Of a stretch of DNA of 64,000 nucleotides, positions 12,647-25,224 are shown piece by piece (position 1 is the first letter of the stretch; each line of letters opens with the position of its first letter). The translations under genes were made by a program, and so were the position numbers. Source of the DNA: Filosporella fistucella. Taxonomy: Eukaryota; Ascomycota; Leotiomycetes; Helotiales. Where the stretch lies: contig JAQJZZ010000013.1 of NCBI GenBank assembly GCA_030077755.1, positions 1,116,001 through 1,180,000 on the forward strand, read 5' to 3'. Under the pieces are notes generated by a model that worked only from the letters and a program-made list of their open reading frames with translations, was not told the origin of the DNA and made no database searches.

Positions 12647-14197
12647 ATGTCTTCTCCGTTGAGCGCAGTATGTTGATTCTCCGGCGTCTTCGTCACCCCC
12701 TATTGGATTTTCTGACCACATCTTTGCCTGGTAGTACCATGCTGGGGTTTGAAATCCGCAATCGACATTGATTTGCCGATACTGACTTTAGATGTTCAAT
12801 AGATCAAGATCCGCAGAAAGAAGAATGTCAAAAAGGGTATCCAGTTCTGTTTGATGGTCTGTGGTGCATCAGGCACAGGTAAGTTGGACTTTATGCGCTA
12901 CACTCTATAACGCGGCCATTGACCGCTGCCAACAGGAAGAACCACATTTGTCAATACCCTCTGCGGGAAGAAAGTGCTTCAGGCAAAGGATGCCGATGAT
13001 GCGACAAACGCCCATCTCGAGGAAGGCGTGCGAATCAAGCCTATCACTGTCGGTACGCAGCACTCCTGTTACCCGAGCCCATCGAGCAAATCACTGATCT
13101 TTATTCAGAGTTGGAGTTAGATGAAGAAGGAACCCGTATCTCTCTGACAATTGTCGACACTCCTGGATTTGGTGACCAAATCGATAACGAGGCAAGGTAG
13201 GATCCTCATAAATCGATTGCATATCATGGAGATCTAACAAATTATAGCTTCGGGGAGATTGTAGGTTATCTTGAGCGTCAGTATGATGATATCCTCGCGG
13301 AGGAATCCCGCATCAAGCGTAACCCTCGCTTCCGCGACAATCGTGTTCATGCTCTTCTCTACTTCATCACCCCTACTGGACATGGGTAAGTTTAATTATT
13401 CTATGACTGTTACTTGGATTCTAACACCTGCAATACAGTCTCCGTGAACTTGATATTGAGCTCATGAAGCGTTTATCACCCCGTGTCAACGTAATCCCAG
13501 TCATTGGAAAGGCGGACTCTCTTACACCAGCCGAACTTGCAGAATCGAAGAAGCTTGTTATGGAAGATATCGAGCACTACCGAATCCCAGTCTACAACTT
13601 CCCATATGATATCGAGGAAGATGACGAAGACACAGTCGAGGAAAACGCAGAGCTCCGTGGATTAATGCCTTTTGCCATTGTCGGTTCTGAGGAGGTGGTT
13701 GAGATCGGAGGTCGCAAAGTCAGAGCTAGACAATATCCATGGGGAGTTGTCGAGGTAGACAATCCAAGACACTCAGATTTCCTTGCTATTCGAAGTGCTC
13801 TTTTGCACAGCCATCTGGCAGATTTGAAGGAGATCACTCACGACTTCTTGTACGAGAACTACCGTACCGAGAAGCTCAGCAAGAGTGTTGAGGGCGGCGC
13901 AGGAGCGTAAGTAGAGACATATCTGGTGTATGGAAACCTAAGCTAATCTCTATAAGTGACTCTTCGATGAATCCTGAGGATCTTGCGTCCCAATCTGTCC
14001 GCCTAAAGGAGGAGCAACTTAGACGTGAGGAGGAGAAGCTTCGGGAGATCGAAGTCAAGGTGCAAAGGGAGATTAATGAGAAGAGACAAGAACTTCTCGC
14101 GCGTGAGAGCCAATTGAAAGAGATCGAGGCTAGAATGCACCGAGAGCAAAGCGCACACCTGGAAGCTACAAATGGAGGAACCGACTCGGAGGCGTAG
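12647..14197 (+). CDS. aspA: Septin, Cdc11/AspA type
   Basis: Seven exons (12647-12667, 12803-12878, 12936-13052, 13109-13196, 13248-13385, 13439-13906, 13957-14197) close into 382 residues. The start MSSPLSAIKIRRKKNVKKG carries the basic lipid-binding region. The P-loop reads GASGTGRTT (residues 28-36) with Arg in place of the usual Lys, as in Cdc11. G3 is DTPG (88-91) and G4 is GKAD (170-173). The septin unique element follows (VEVDNPRHSDFLAIRSALL), and the C-terminus after about residue 310 is a coiled coil (LKEEQLRREEEKLREIE). Septins build hetero-oligomeric filaments at septa, hyphal tips and infection structures; Cdc11-type subunits sit at the rod ends. The first exon is only 21 bases long. 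Assignment to Cdc11 rather than Cdc12 rests on the P-loop form and the N-terminus. Confidence 0.92.
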
Positions 14198-15235
14198 AGA
14201 GGATATGGTGATGAACATTTTATTTTTCAAAGATCTCGCCTGGTTGGGTGAGAAATGGAGACGAATTGGTTGTTGTCGATTGCGATCTACGTCGTCGATA
14301 GGGAAAGGAGCTTGGGATTTCTTTTGCGGGTCCTTGATGGCATTTGCAAGAACTTTTCTGGCTCCGAAAAGCTACTCGCGTGTTTTCTTATCAATTTCTA
14401 ATGTGCAGCTGAACTCTTTCCCTTGCCACCATCCTTCTTGTGATAGACACACAATGGGAAGAGTGGATGCTTTATCTTCTTTTGTCAATTAGTCAATGAA
14501 AACCTCCAGGCTCGTTTTTGTTCCCAAATTTATGATTTGATCCTCATATTTTGAAGCCATGACCAAGATAACTTCTCCATGGAGCCAGACTGTATCCGTC
14601 AAAAAGTGGGGTACGGTACTACACCCTCCCAAATATGATAGATGCATACTATTGATTAATGCTAAAAGTTCAATTCTGTCCGGAAGACACGAAGTTGTGG
14701 AGCAGGTTAATCACCAGACCTGATTTTCACTTTAGTCACTCGCCCAACGATGGAAAGTAGGTACCGAATATGCTCGTGATGCACGAAAAGCCACTCCTGA
14801 AAATGCATATCCATGTTCTGTATATCTGCAGCAAGAATGCCATGACTGCTATGCATACTTGTCTCAATAAAATTAACAGTACATATTTTTCGACATGTAA
14901 TAGATTCGAGAATCACTGCGAAGCAAATATACAAGAAGCCGCAAACCTGGCAAAGAATAAGTAAGTCATTATTGGTCTCCGAGGTGAAGGAGAAAGTGAG
15001 TGATTCAGTTTCCCATCAGCAGTCATCACCAAATTAGTGGCGTTTCTTTTTGAACCACACAAATCCCCGCGCTTAGCTCTATTAAGTTTAGCTTTCGCCT
15101 CCACTCATTGTTGCCTGACCCATACAGCTACTGTATGAGCTCACCACATCTTCATCTTTCATACCCAGTTCGACGCCATCACTTCATCTCCTAACTGGTA
15201 CTTCGTAATCTGCGATACTCGACAGGACTTCCACT
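14198..15235. other. Intergenic, no gene seen
   Basis: Holds the 3' end of the septin transcript and the promoter of the downstream Bax-inhibitor family gene. The open frames here (for example 14,172-14,492) are short and featureless. Confidence 0.5.
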
Positions 15236-16221
15236 ATGTCTGGAAATACCAAATATTCCGCAGCGCCTCAACGCGACTCGTTCGATGATACTGCTCACTA
15301 TTCCCGACCCCCGCCTTCCTACATCGATGAGCCGTCCTCGTCCACCGACCAAGCTGCTCTCCTTGGAGGCCCAAGGAGCAGCGAAGATAACATTCCGGAT
15401 GATTTCAAGGTGAGTAGGAACATGCATATCCTGAGTTTCATTGCTGAAACCACCTCAGTTCGGAGGCTCAGTCGCTGAGGCGACTATCGACATCCGCATG
15501 GCGTTCGTGAGAAAGGTCTACGCCATTTTGTAGGAGTTCCCATCTTTCTTGAGTCTTTGGGGTAATAATGATTTTCAGGTCCGTTCAGCTCATTGCGACT
15601 GCTATCTTGAGCTCTGTCTCGTTTTTCAGCGACTCGTACCGGAACTGGATACAAAGCAACCAGTGGATGATGTGGATCTCGGTTTGCCTCTCTGAATCCT
15701 CGAAAACCACGATGTACTAATCTTTTCAGCTCTTTGGCGCAATAGGTTTTATGTTTCTCACATACTGGAAGCGCAAATCATATCCCACGAACCTGCTTTT
15801 CCTCGCCGGCTTCACCGGACTTGAGGCATACTCAATTTCAGTAATCGTCTCATTCTACCAATCCAGGATTGTTTTACAGGCCGTTCTACTCACCGCAGGG
15901 ATTTTTCTCGCCCTTACGGTTTTCGCATGCCAGACCAAGTATGATTTTACCTCTTGGATGCCATATCTCTTTGGGGGCTTGTGGGCATTGATCCTGTTTG
16001 GTTTTATGGCTGCATTTTTCCCGTACAACAACACTATGGAGTTAATATACTCGGGCATTGCGGCTCTTATATTCTCGGGTTACATCCTGGTGGATACACA
16101 ACTCATTATGAGACATTACCATGTTGAGGAAGAAATTGCCGCTGCCATCAGTCTCTACCTCGACATCATTAATTTGTTCCTCGCTATTCTCAGAATTCTT
16201 AATAGCCAGCAGAACAATTAA
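15236..16221 (+). CDS. bxi1: Bax inhibitor-1 / TMBIM family membrane protein
   Basis: Exons 15236-15409, 15459-15529, 15579-15681 and 15730-16221 give 279 residues. The N-terminus is a soluble Pro/Ser-rich region with a PPPSY motif (about residues 24-28). DFKFGGSVAEATIDIRMAFV, then RKVYAILSVQL, opens the conserved BI-1 domain. Seven hydrophobic segments follow, including IGFMFLTYWKR, NLLFLAGFTGLEAYS, ALTVFACQTKYDFT and GYILVDTQLIMR. The last lies just before the EEEIAAAISLYLDIINLFL signature with its acidic calcium-leak residues. The yeast homologue Bxi1/Ybh3 sits in the ER or vacuole and is tied to the unfolded-protein response and cell death. The donor at 15530 was chosen because it keeps the conserved VYAIL-SVQL junction. 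Confidence 0.95.
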
Positions 16222-17475
16222 AGCGTTGATCTGGGATGTTATGGACGAGAGTGGGTTCAACAGTTTCAACTTCACCCTTTGTATTTGGCGTCAGACGGGG
16301 GGCAAGTGAACAATGGGAGGGTATTGGGTTGCTGGGAATGGTTGGATCCTTTTCTGTAAAATAGCTAATTTGCAATTCATTCACCTACGAGTATGCCAGT
16401 ATTAGGAACACTGCAGGTGAAGGTAGCTCATCAAATGTATGTTGTTATTGGACGATATCCAAGCAGTACCTATTGAGCTTCCAGCTGGGGGGTTTTAGTA
16501 GCATTAAATCTGCTGTCTTTATCCATGTTAACGGTGGACCGAGGCTCGTAGTCAAAGCAGATTTCCCCGCAAGTCAGAGCCCCCGGAAACCATAATGCAC
16601 GGAGGCAGTAAAGGCGTAAACATGTTCGCTGTGATGCTGTCAAATATGTGAGTTGAACAACGAGGCTTTCTGACTTGGATCAAAAGGGTTTGGTGACGGG
16701 ACTTAAGCTTCAGTAATAACAGGTACGAAGCGGTACCAAACGGGTGCATCAGTGGATTTCAGGGTCAGGGGCCGAATCGACGCTACTGGGTGGCCGACTC
16801 GAAGATTTTGAGATGGATTCTGCAGTGGGGTGGAACATATTTGTGCTATTGTTGGCAGAAAGAGATACTGAGATGGAAAATGCTTCTATCGTGTAATTGA
16901 AAGGTCATGGGGTTTAGGACTGTCGGAAGGACGGGAGGCAATGGCGACAACACCACAGCAGAATGCTACAGATTTGGTGGGTGCTGATCAGTCAGTCCAC
17001 CATTGTAGATAGATAGGTAGACTTTGATATTGGGTCTTTGCGACACAGAGCAATAATATATTGCATGACGATATCAGGCCACGCTATGCCATGCCATGCA
17101 TTTGATTTCCATCTGCAACTTGCAGAATGCAGGTGCCGAAATCCAGACTCGATAATTGCAAGAAATTGCTCAAACATAAAACAACTTGGGATCCACACCA
17201 CCTGGGTTCATTCCTCCCCTTTCTCCACGCCCACGCACCGACCCACTACTCACCGCTTGCTTGAACAAGCAAATGCAACTACCACACGTTCTCTCATCCT
17301 CAACACAACATCTCACATTCGTTCGTCCGTTCTATCTCTGCATCTTTTTATCCTAGAATTTATGCTCGGATCATTTCGACTTGATTAGAATTCCATTGGG
17401 AGCTCCTAGTCTCACCAATTGGCATATTTTCATTCACTAATCCATATCAACCTCGAATCGGTGAAAGAAGACGCA
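16222..17475. other. Intergenic, no gene seen
   Basis: 3' region of the Bax-inhibitor gene and promoter/5' leader of the ceramide synthase gene. The stretch just before the ceramide synthase start (17,190-17,350) is C/T- and CAC-rich, like other fungal leaders. The + open frame at 17,038-17,388 shows no domain. Confidence 0.5.
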
Positions 17476-19096
17476 ATGAGCGACGCTTCCTTTCCTGCAG
17501 AGATCGATGACCAGAGCATTGCGCAGGCCAATGGCTGGGCGCATCACGATGAGAGTAATGCTACAAGTATACCCATAAAGATAAAAACGAACGGACATAT
17601 AGAACGGTATCCTGCGCCCACAGGCTCCGTAAAGAAAAAAGCCAAACGGAAAGATGAAGGCCCTTTGGAAATCGTCTGCGGATGGGTTGTTGAGCATCAG
17701 ATTGGTATTTGATAAATCCCATCTACATACCATGAATGGCAATTAACAAAATTCAAGGGCTATCCCTCAACCTTCTTGTTCTCCTCTTCTTAACCCATCT
17801 TTGTTTCCCTCGAGCTCGCAGACATACTCGCAAATTTTTCGAACTCTCCTATTACAATCCTCAATCCGGCGAATACTGTGCTGGCTGGAACGATGCTTGG
17901 ATGGTCTCCTACTGGATTGTTGTATTTACTGGCCTCCGAGCTTCTGTAATGGACTACATATTGATGCCAATGGCCAAAAGAGGGGGCATTGGATCGCACA
18001 AGAACCAAACCCGGTTTGCTGAGCAGGCTTGGTTGTTCATCTACGCCTCCGTGTTTTGGTCTTTGGGAATCGTAAGTCTGGTCGATGAAGTACGAGCTTG
18101 GGTCTGACAACTGCAGTATGTTCTTGTCCATTCCGATTACTGGCTCAATCTCAAGGGACTTTGGACCAACTGGCCAAATCGAGAGATTCCAGGACTTCGA
18201 AAATGGTATACACTTGTCCAATACGCCTTTTGGCTGCAACAAATTCTCGTTATCAACATCGAGCAAAGGAGAAAGGATCATTGGCAAATGTTCGCCCACC
18301 ACATTGTCACAACGATGTTAATCTTTACCGCGTATGGCTATCATCAGACAAAAGTTGCCAACCTGATCTTGTGTATAATGGATGTAGTCGATATTCTGCT
18401 TCCTGTAAGCTCAATCGACCTAAATATCTTGCACTGCTAATATTTATGTAGCTTGCGAAATGCCTCAAATACATGGGCTATACCACCATCTGTGATGTTC
18501 TTTTTGGCCTTTTTATGGTCACATGGTTTGCAGCTCGCCATGTGTGTTATCTCATAATTTGTTGGTCTGTTTATGCCGATATTCCAGCTGTAATCGATTA
18601 CGGTTGCTATCGTGGCAGAAACGGCGCCATTGAAGGCCCTTTTGAGGCACCTGATCGATTTGGGCATCTTTTCCAACCATTCCGCAATCCTGAGGGCGTT
18701 GTTTGTTGGAATGATAAAATCAAGTGGGGCTTCTTGGGCTCACTTTTATTCCTTCAAGGTATCACGATCATGTGGTTTTGGATGATTGTGAATGTAGCAA
18801 TTCGCGTGCTACGAGGTGGCCAGGCAGACGATGTACGAAGCGATGATGAAGCCGAGGACGAGATCGATCTTGAAGATGAGAAAGCAAGCTTGATGAACGA
18901 ACATTTGGATGAGCCAGAGCTCCAACCATATGAGGAGGAAGTGGGCGTTGAGTCTATCAACCTGAAAGGAAGAACCTCAAACGCGAGCAGAACCAGATAC
19001 AAGAAGGGTACCAGCAGTACCACGGGTGTTAGCTTGCCAGGTCATAGTGACCGGAAGGAATTACTGGGCAGAATTGGTTGTGATAAAGGCGTTTGA
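17476..19096 (+). CDS. lag1: Ceramide synthase (Lag1/Lac1, TLC domain)
   Basis: Exons 17476-17704, 17758-18071, 18117-18404 and 18452-19096 give 491 residues. After a soluble N-terminus with a Lys-rich segment, the TLC domain runs from about residue 125 to 370. The Lag motif includes the paired catalytic histidines at 242-243 (FAHHIVTTML), followed by LILCIMDVVDILLPLAKCLKY. The C-terminal tail is acidic (DDEAEDEIDLEDEKAS), as usual in fungal enzymes and consistent with casein-kinase-2 control. The enzyme joins a sphingoid base with a fatty acyl-CoA at the ER membrane. The ATG at 17476 is the first in frame. Which of the two fungal paralogues (LagA or BarA type) this is cannot be settled by eye. 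Confidence 0.95.
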
Positions 19097-20318
19097 AAGG
19101 CAAATTTGTTATGTCTATTTGCATTTCCTTCCCCTAAGCAAGATACGAAGAAAACAAAAAGTTTGGGCTTTCCGCATTTCCTACATCTCTAAGCTCTCTC
19201 TTACATACCCTTGTGGACAGAAGACTGTGTTTTTCATACATATTTGAGGATGGAAGACGGTTTCCATTACCTCACTATATTTAGAAGTGAGGGTAGTGCG
19301 ATGCTAAAGGGTTCCATTTTGGCGTTCATATACCAGGTCGTAGTCATTGATGAGAGAAATTATATGACCCTGAATGATCATCTGTCCAGTATGAATTATT
19401 TGGTGCCTGTCTATATTGTTACTTATTGGAAGAGATTCTCCCCATGTTGCGGTCCGAAATATATTGCAATAATACTCGATATGCTTGACAGTGATACGCT
19501 AACGATTCTTGACATTAGGTATAATCAAAACCTTGAACAGTAACACATTTACCAAAATGACCCTTTATCACAACACCGTCGTAATTAGTCACTACTCTAA
19601 ACTACCTCCTGCTGACAGACTCCCTTTCAACACATTCACTCACCCTCAAACCTCCCAGACTCCCCAGGCCAGATCCCCACTCACCCACTCATCAAATCAA
19701 TAATTCAATAAATCAAACTGATAATCATCATCTTTTATTTCGTTCCTCTCAAAACTACCTACGAAACTTTGTTTCTTCGCTGGATATAGGGCAAGAACGA
19801 GAGGCAGCAAGCATAAGCCAAAGCCAAAAGTAAAAAGCAAGCCATCATCAAAAACACAGAAATATAAAAAGGTGAACATGAACTTTAAAACAAAGCACAG
19901 TGTTTAACGCCAGGATTATGCCTTCGTATCAACCAGAAGCCTTCTTTTCTTCCTGCCTGCATCTTCGGGCTGTACACACAACTTTATCCTGCCCAAGCTC
20001 GTTAGGCTTATTCTACTAAGAAAACATTCCATAAACTTGATTTGAAGCCGTCGAGAGAAGGAACGGTAGAGTGTAGAGAGTAAAGAAAGTTACTGGCTCA
20101 ATCGTCGTCCCAATCTTCGTCTCCAGAGGAAGCGTTGGTATTTAACAGTGGCTGTTGCAGAAGACCAAAAGTACACCCAAACCCATCCATAGCGAGGGTG
20201 CAAGGTAGTAGAAGGAAAACCAATCGTATCACATTGACTTATTACAATAACTCCGCCCACTCCGTACCCCTTTCCCATATTTCATATCTTAGAGGGTCCG
20301 ACCTTTAACGCAGCCGTT
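19097..20318. other. Intergenic between convergent genes
   Basis: No supported coding region. It must contain the 3' UTRs of the ceramide synthase gene and of the convergent sho1 gene. The stretch 19,560-19,900 is rich in C/A on the + strand. Confidence 0.5.
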
Positions 20319-21465
20319 TTATAACAAAATGAGGTAGTTTGAGGGTGCGATTCCAGTATCTCCGTTCTCCTTCTTTGCTTGCCACCATCTTCCACTCACG
20401 TCCGATACCTCCAGTATCTCGTGCTTCGAGAAAGAGATCTCGTTGGCATCGTCGGGGTTGGCTTCGTAAGAGTAGATGGCCTTTGCTCGGTATGGGTATT
20501 CGGTTGGTACGACAACTTCTCCTGCTGTCGGCTCGTTGCTCATAGGACCACTGGTGCCTAGGTTGCTTGGTGGTGCCGCATTTCCGTTCATATTTCCGTT
20601 TCCAAATCTTGGTTGCGAAGAATTGCGCTCTGCTCCAGCAGCACCTCCGGGGAATCCTGCAACTGGGGATGAAGTTTCGAATCCACCGAGTTGAGCAGAT
20701 GTGTACATTTGAGGTGGGACATTCGAAGAGATCGAAGTATCTGGGCGACCATTTCCGTAAGAGTTAGTCATTCCTCGTCCACCTTGAGAAGTTCTATGGT
20801 CCTTGTGAAGCGCAAAAGAATCGAGATATGCTCGGGGTACAGCCGAAGGTGTCGATCCAAAGTAGAAGATCCACACAATCTATTCGGCAGATCAGCATAC
20901 GATGATCGTTATCGGAGAGTATCTTAGCAACTTACATTTACCATAGAAAGCAAAATGTGACCAGCAGCGGTTGCTTCTTTCGCACCATTTGATGAGTAGA
21001 TCAAAGAGTTGACCGAAGAGCTAGTTAATACGAGGCCACAGGCAAGGTATCCAACGATGGCTACATGATATGTTTGAGTCGTATCGGATGCGATGACCAC
21101 AAATACACCGATGATGCAGCATAACATGTATGCGATAGAGAACCAAGAGTAATTAGGAAAGGGATTTTGTAGATGTTGGGCCGTAGCAATTACTGAGCCG
21201 ACGAAGGCGATGAACCATGCAAGCTGGTGAATAGAAAGTCAGTTAACAATTCACTCGGAGGGATTTGTATGCGCGGCACAGGAGGAGTAGGATTCTCAAA
21301 CTCATCACATACCATAGCAATAGATACTGTAGCCAGCGCAAACGGGTCGCCAAGTATATTGTCCATACTCATAGTCCGCATCCCACCTGTCCTCCGGCCT
21401 TTGCTATCCATTCCGCCGTTCATTTTGCGGAGCGATGGCGAATGCAGCGATCCGTACGATGGCAT
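20319..21465 (-). CDS. sho1: High-osmolarity sensor Sho1
   Basis: Three minus-strand exons (21313-21465, 20936-21223, 20319-20879) give 333 residues. There are four membrane helices: [19 protein letters not shown], a second near [17 protein letters not shown], a third near [14 protein letters not shown] and a fourth near [19 protein letters not shown] linker (about residues 150-275) rich in Gly/Asn/Ser follows. The C-terminal SH3 domain starts at [20 protein letters not shown] and ends [14 protein letters not shown]; it would recruit the Pbs2 MAP kinase kinase. Sho1 is a plasma-membrane sensor of the HOG and filamentation/invasion pathways. The start is uncertain: several in-frame ATGs lie in the first 35 residues, and the ATG upstream of the first helix at [10 protein letters not shown] could also serve. 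Confidence 0.95.
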
Positions 21466-22268
21466 AGGGAACAGCGGCGTCGAAATGAGACCGTTGATTC
21501 CTCTTGATGGAAATTAGGTTTGTAGAAATTATCGACTCGAGTACCGGATTCGATTCAATCGGATCGATAAAAAAGTATCGAGGTCTGGAGTATGACACAA
21601 GAAAAGCAAAAATAGCGGAAAGGATGGTGCGGTTGGCAGGCGTTTCAGCTGAAGTGGTCGTGACTGAGGATGAGGCCTACACCCAGCGAAAGAGATTTAA
21701 GAAGTTGGGACGTGAGGCAACGCAGCGCGAGAGGGCAGCGGCTGTTCGAGTAGGAATTAACAAAAGTGGAAGAAGGTCGTAAATTATCGCAAGGCCGGAT
21801 ACCTAACCAGTGAAGGAAGGAGGGAAAGATGCGATTGATTGATTGTTGAAGGAGCGTGGGTGAGGTGATTGTGGTTGAAATTGAGAACGAGGCGATGTGA
21901 AGGGTGAAAGGGGAGTATGTGAGACGTCGAAAGACGACAGACAAGACACGTCCAAATCGAATGGGATGCGGTTGGGGGTGGGGATGGGTGAGGGAAGGGA
22001 AGTTCGGCAGCGGGCGAAGTAGGATTAGCAGTAGGGAGGCCGTCGCCGTCGAGTGAGGGTAGGCGTAGGCGTGGGTGTGGGTAGTACCGTAACGGACTGT
22101 AAAATCAGAACAATGCGAGCGTGCTGGGCGGGAACCGGTGCTTGTGTTGGGGCGAGAGAAAGAATACGGTAATATTGGCAGAGAAAGAGGATACGGAGGA
22201 AGACAAGAACACAGGAGGAAGCAAGAGGAGGACCAGGCGGGGATCCAAGTACGTTGTTGACCGGGTCT

Positions 22269-22292
22269 GGCACAGGCACAGGCACAGGCGCA
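22269..22292. repeat. Short tandem repeat, CAGGCA unit
   Basis: About four copies of a six-base GGCACA/CAGGCA unit in the leader region upstream of sho1. The last copy is altered (GGCGCA). Confidence 0.7.
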
Positions 22293-22748
22293 GTGGGGTG
22301 CTTATGAAGTGCAGTGCAGTGGAGTATTTCTGTGTGGTGCTGGCGCAGCGGTACCACAGCAAACCCCGTTCGAACAATTATCAAAGATCCGGTCAGGTTA
22401 AGGTCGTTAAATATTCAAGGCGCGTTGGATTGATTAATGTTTCTTTGGCGGCGGCGTGGAACGAGAACAGAAGACGATATCCAAAGGATTTCCTTGGGCA
22501 GAGAAAGTCGACACGTACTGTCCAAGCAAAGGCAAAGCAAACAAGCAAGCAAATCAAGTTTGATTTGCGTTACTTGTGCAGATTGTGATTGATGCACTGA
22601 TGTTGGTATCGAACTGGGTAGTCCTGTCCAGTACGAAATATGTCAAAAGGGGAGGTCCAGATCCAAAAGCAGTTGGCGTGCCCCTGGCTGAAAAAATTAT
22701 ACGGGTACGTCGATTAGGTACAGTACTGTGAATGAGTACCTAATTATC

Positions 22749-22772
22749 GTCTCGTCTCGTGTCGTCTCGTCT
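22749..22772. repeat. Short tandem repeat, GTCTC unit
   Basis: Repeated GTCTC/GTGTC pentamers, a simple low-complexity tract with no evident function. Confidence 0.7.
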
Positions 22773-24561
22773 TTTACACTCAGGCTCAGCGCGTTTCAGG
22801 ATCTCTATTAATCTTCAACACGGACCGCATCCATAAATCGAGAAATGAGGGGATGAGACAGAACAGCTGCAAGAACTGCTGACTGTGATTGTGATTCGCT
22901 TTGCAGTTAAACTGTCTCGACCGTCCGGTATTTGGGAAGGTTAAGGTGTTGAGCTGGCTGGAGTGTGATTCGCGGCTGTCTCTTTTCTTTCTTTCCGACC
23001 GTGAGTGGTTGGTAAAAGCGTTCAGGAAAATATCTGGATCCAAGACCTTTGAATTAGACCAATATCCGCCCTGACGTATGAGCCAGTCGTTCGCCTTTGA
23101 CAAAGTTGTCGACAAACAAAACAATTGTTCACTGCTATCCTAGACGCGTGAATACAAAAAGTAAGCACAGATCAATTCTTTACAATGCTTTGTGCTTTGC
23201 AGCACCCCTCAGCTGAGGGCACAGCAGGAATCCGTACCTCGAATCATGCAATAATGATGCCTTTGCGAGAAGCTCTGGTCAATGGGTGGCTGTTGCGGAA
23301 GAAAAGCTGGGGTGAGGGGGGTGGCTTTGCATTGTCTTGTTTCAAGAGGATAAGAAGGGGTACATAATTATACAGAGAATGTGCAACAGACAGCGAGCAT
23401 TTCACTTGGTCAGATGGGCATTATCACCTTCATTTATGGAATTGTCTCTCACTGAAGATCGACAAGCCTGCATCGGGTCAAAACTATCAATTCTCCTAGC
23501 ATTTTATGTTACCGTGAAGCATTCCATGGAATGAATGTGCATATCCCCCCAAAACCGGGAAATCTCATCCACAGAAGAGCCTAGGCCCATTGTCGTGCAT
23601 TCGCCACAGTGGCGGTGCACATTTACCAATCTGTGGCTGGGTTTGGAGATCCGAGGAATTCATACTCGAAAAAGTCCAAGACGGCTCGAGGATACGTATG
23701 CTCGGTATGCAGCTTGTCATTGACGGTACTCGGTTTAATCGGCCTACAAGACTTGGTCATGAGATCAAAACTCTTGGATGTTGGATTCCTTTGGGATAGA
23801 GTGGCGGCTTGGATGAATTGGCGCCTCGGGGTCCGACAAATGTCGTGAAATCTGTAGCTAATTGTTGGAAGCTGGCCAAGCCCTATAATCTGTCCAATGA
23901 ACAAGTAACTGTTTGTCAAATCGGTATATGAAAATGAAACGTCAAGGGAACTGCCAACAAGCCCGTCTCCATTCTGAATATGGGTCATACCTATCATATA
24001 TGTTCTGCAAGGAGAAGTTCACAAAGTTGTTCCTATCAGTAGTGAAATCATTTTATTGATGTTTCTAACCAGCTGATATTGTGGTATAGAAGTGGATCAG
24101 TCAACTGTGGCAGTAGCGTTGCTTGTGTCAGGCTATCCGTACCAGTCTTGGTTAAATTTCTCCACAAAGTCAACAGCATCTGACAAGTAGCAGTGCCAGG
24201 TAGCAGTCTGTGCCAAATCTGTCATTCGTTATGCTGGAAGCTAAAGTGCCATTCTGGTATTTTCAGCCCACAAGACGCTTCCCATCGTGAGACGCGGACC
24301 ACGCGACTTCCGATCATGCACTCTTGAGAGCAGATTCAATCCCAATCCATTTAGACCTTATCAGTGACCAAGCTTCAAGAAAACGATGTGCCGCTGGCGT
24401 TTCTCGGTAGATAGGCAATGCCGTCATATTTCTTCACAATACTACCGTCCGTGGTGGATTACTTCCTGAGGCTCATGTTTCGATACCTCTCTTCAGATAC
24501 CCGTTTAGGTCGATTGAAACGTAGTATGATCGTGATATGTCTGTTTTCCAGAGATGTTGCA

Positions 24562-25224
24562 TCATATCATTGCATCATCCATCCTTTTTGCCAGTGCTAC
24601 CCTCCGCACTCTTTGTTCAACCTGTTCAACTCGGCCTTCCAAATCAGCCCAGCTTTCGCCGGCGCGCAACACGTCCATTGTATACCACCGATGGATTATA
24701 GCAGCACTTCGTTCCCGCAGTTCAGAAATTTCAGAGTTCTGTACTGCCTGGAGTGCCTCTACTTTGGCAATTCGAGGTTGTAGGTCAATAAGTTGCGTCG
24801 AGATTTCCGCTGGAGGAATTGGGACATCTGATATAGACGTGAGACGAGAAGCTGTCGATGCATACGAGCTAGCAGATGCTAGGACTATGGATAGGATGCT
24901 CGATGTGTCCAGTGTTGTAGGAATATCATCAGGATTGAGCGACTGAAAAAGGTCGGGATACTTAGAATCTAGTGACTGTCAGGAATAGTTTCGATAGAGC
25001 AAAGGATGCTCACGTAGTCGTAGAAGATCCTGTATGACCCTTGATTTGGAGGCCAGCTGGTGAAGAGAGCTCTCTAACCTCGCAAGTCGTTGTATGGCAG
25101 AATCTTGATTGCTGTTTGATACTTCATCGAGCTGTTGTCCACAGACAGCAAACTCAATCCTCCTCAGGCGGGCTTCTAGAAGGTCGATCGTCTCCGTGGC
25201 AGTTTTGTCAAACGAGTTGTCCAT
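24562..25224 (-). CDS. ro-10: Nuclear distribution protein RO-10 (dynactin p24-like)
   Basis: Two minus-strand exons (25014-25224 and 24562-24968) encode 205 residues. The protein is nearly all helical and coiled coil: ETIDLLEARLRRIEFAVCG near the start, RLARLESSLHQLASKS, and HSKYPDLFQSLNPDDIP at the exon junction. A C-terminal IIHRWYTMDVLRAGESWADL precedes GRVEQVEQRVRR. These match the fungal RO-10 family, the counterpart of dynactin subunit p24 (DCTN3). RO-10 is needed for dynactin shoulder assembly and nuclear movement in hyphae. The intron (25013 to 24969) is GT-AG and 45 bases long. Confidence 0.88.

Larger units (their letters stand above)
21466..24561. other. Long intergenic region (about 3.1 kb)
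   Basis: No supported gene. The first kilobase is upstream of sho1 and is G/A-rich on the + strand with several short tandem repeats, so it is probably the sho1 promoter and 5' leader. The open frames here (for example 22,121-22,588 plus, 23,623-23,997 minus) show no domain, no splice structure and biased composition. Confidence 0.5.

Noticed and set aside
15516..15578. GT at 15516 as donor of the second exon of the Bax-inhibitor gene
   Set aside because: It breaks the conserved VYAIL-SVQL junction; the donor at 15530 restores it.
23623..23997. Minus-strand frame of 124 residues
   Set aside because: No recognisable motif, overlapped by frames of similar length on the + strand, and no introns extending it.
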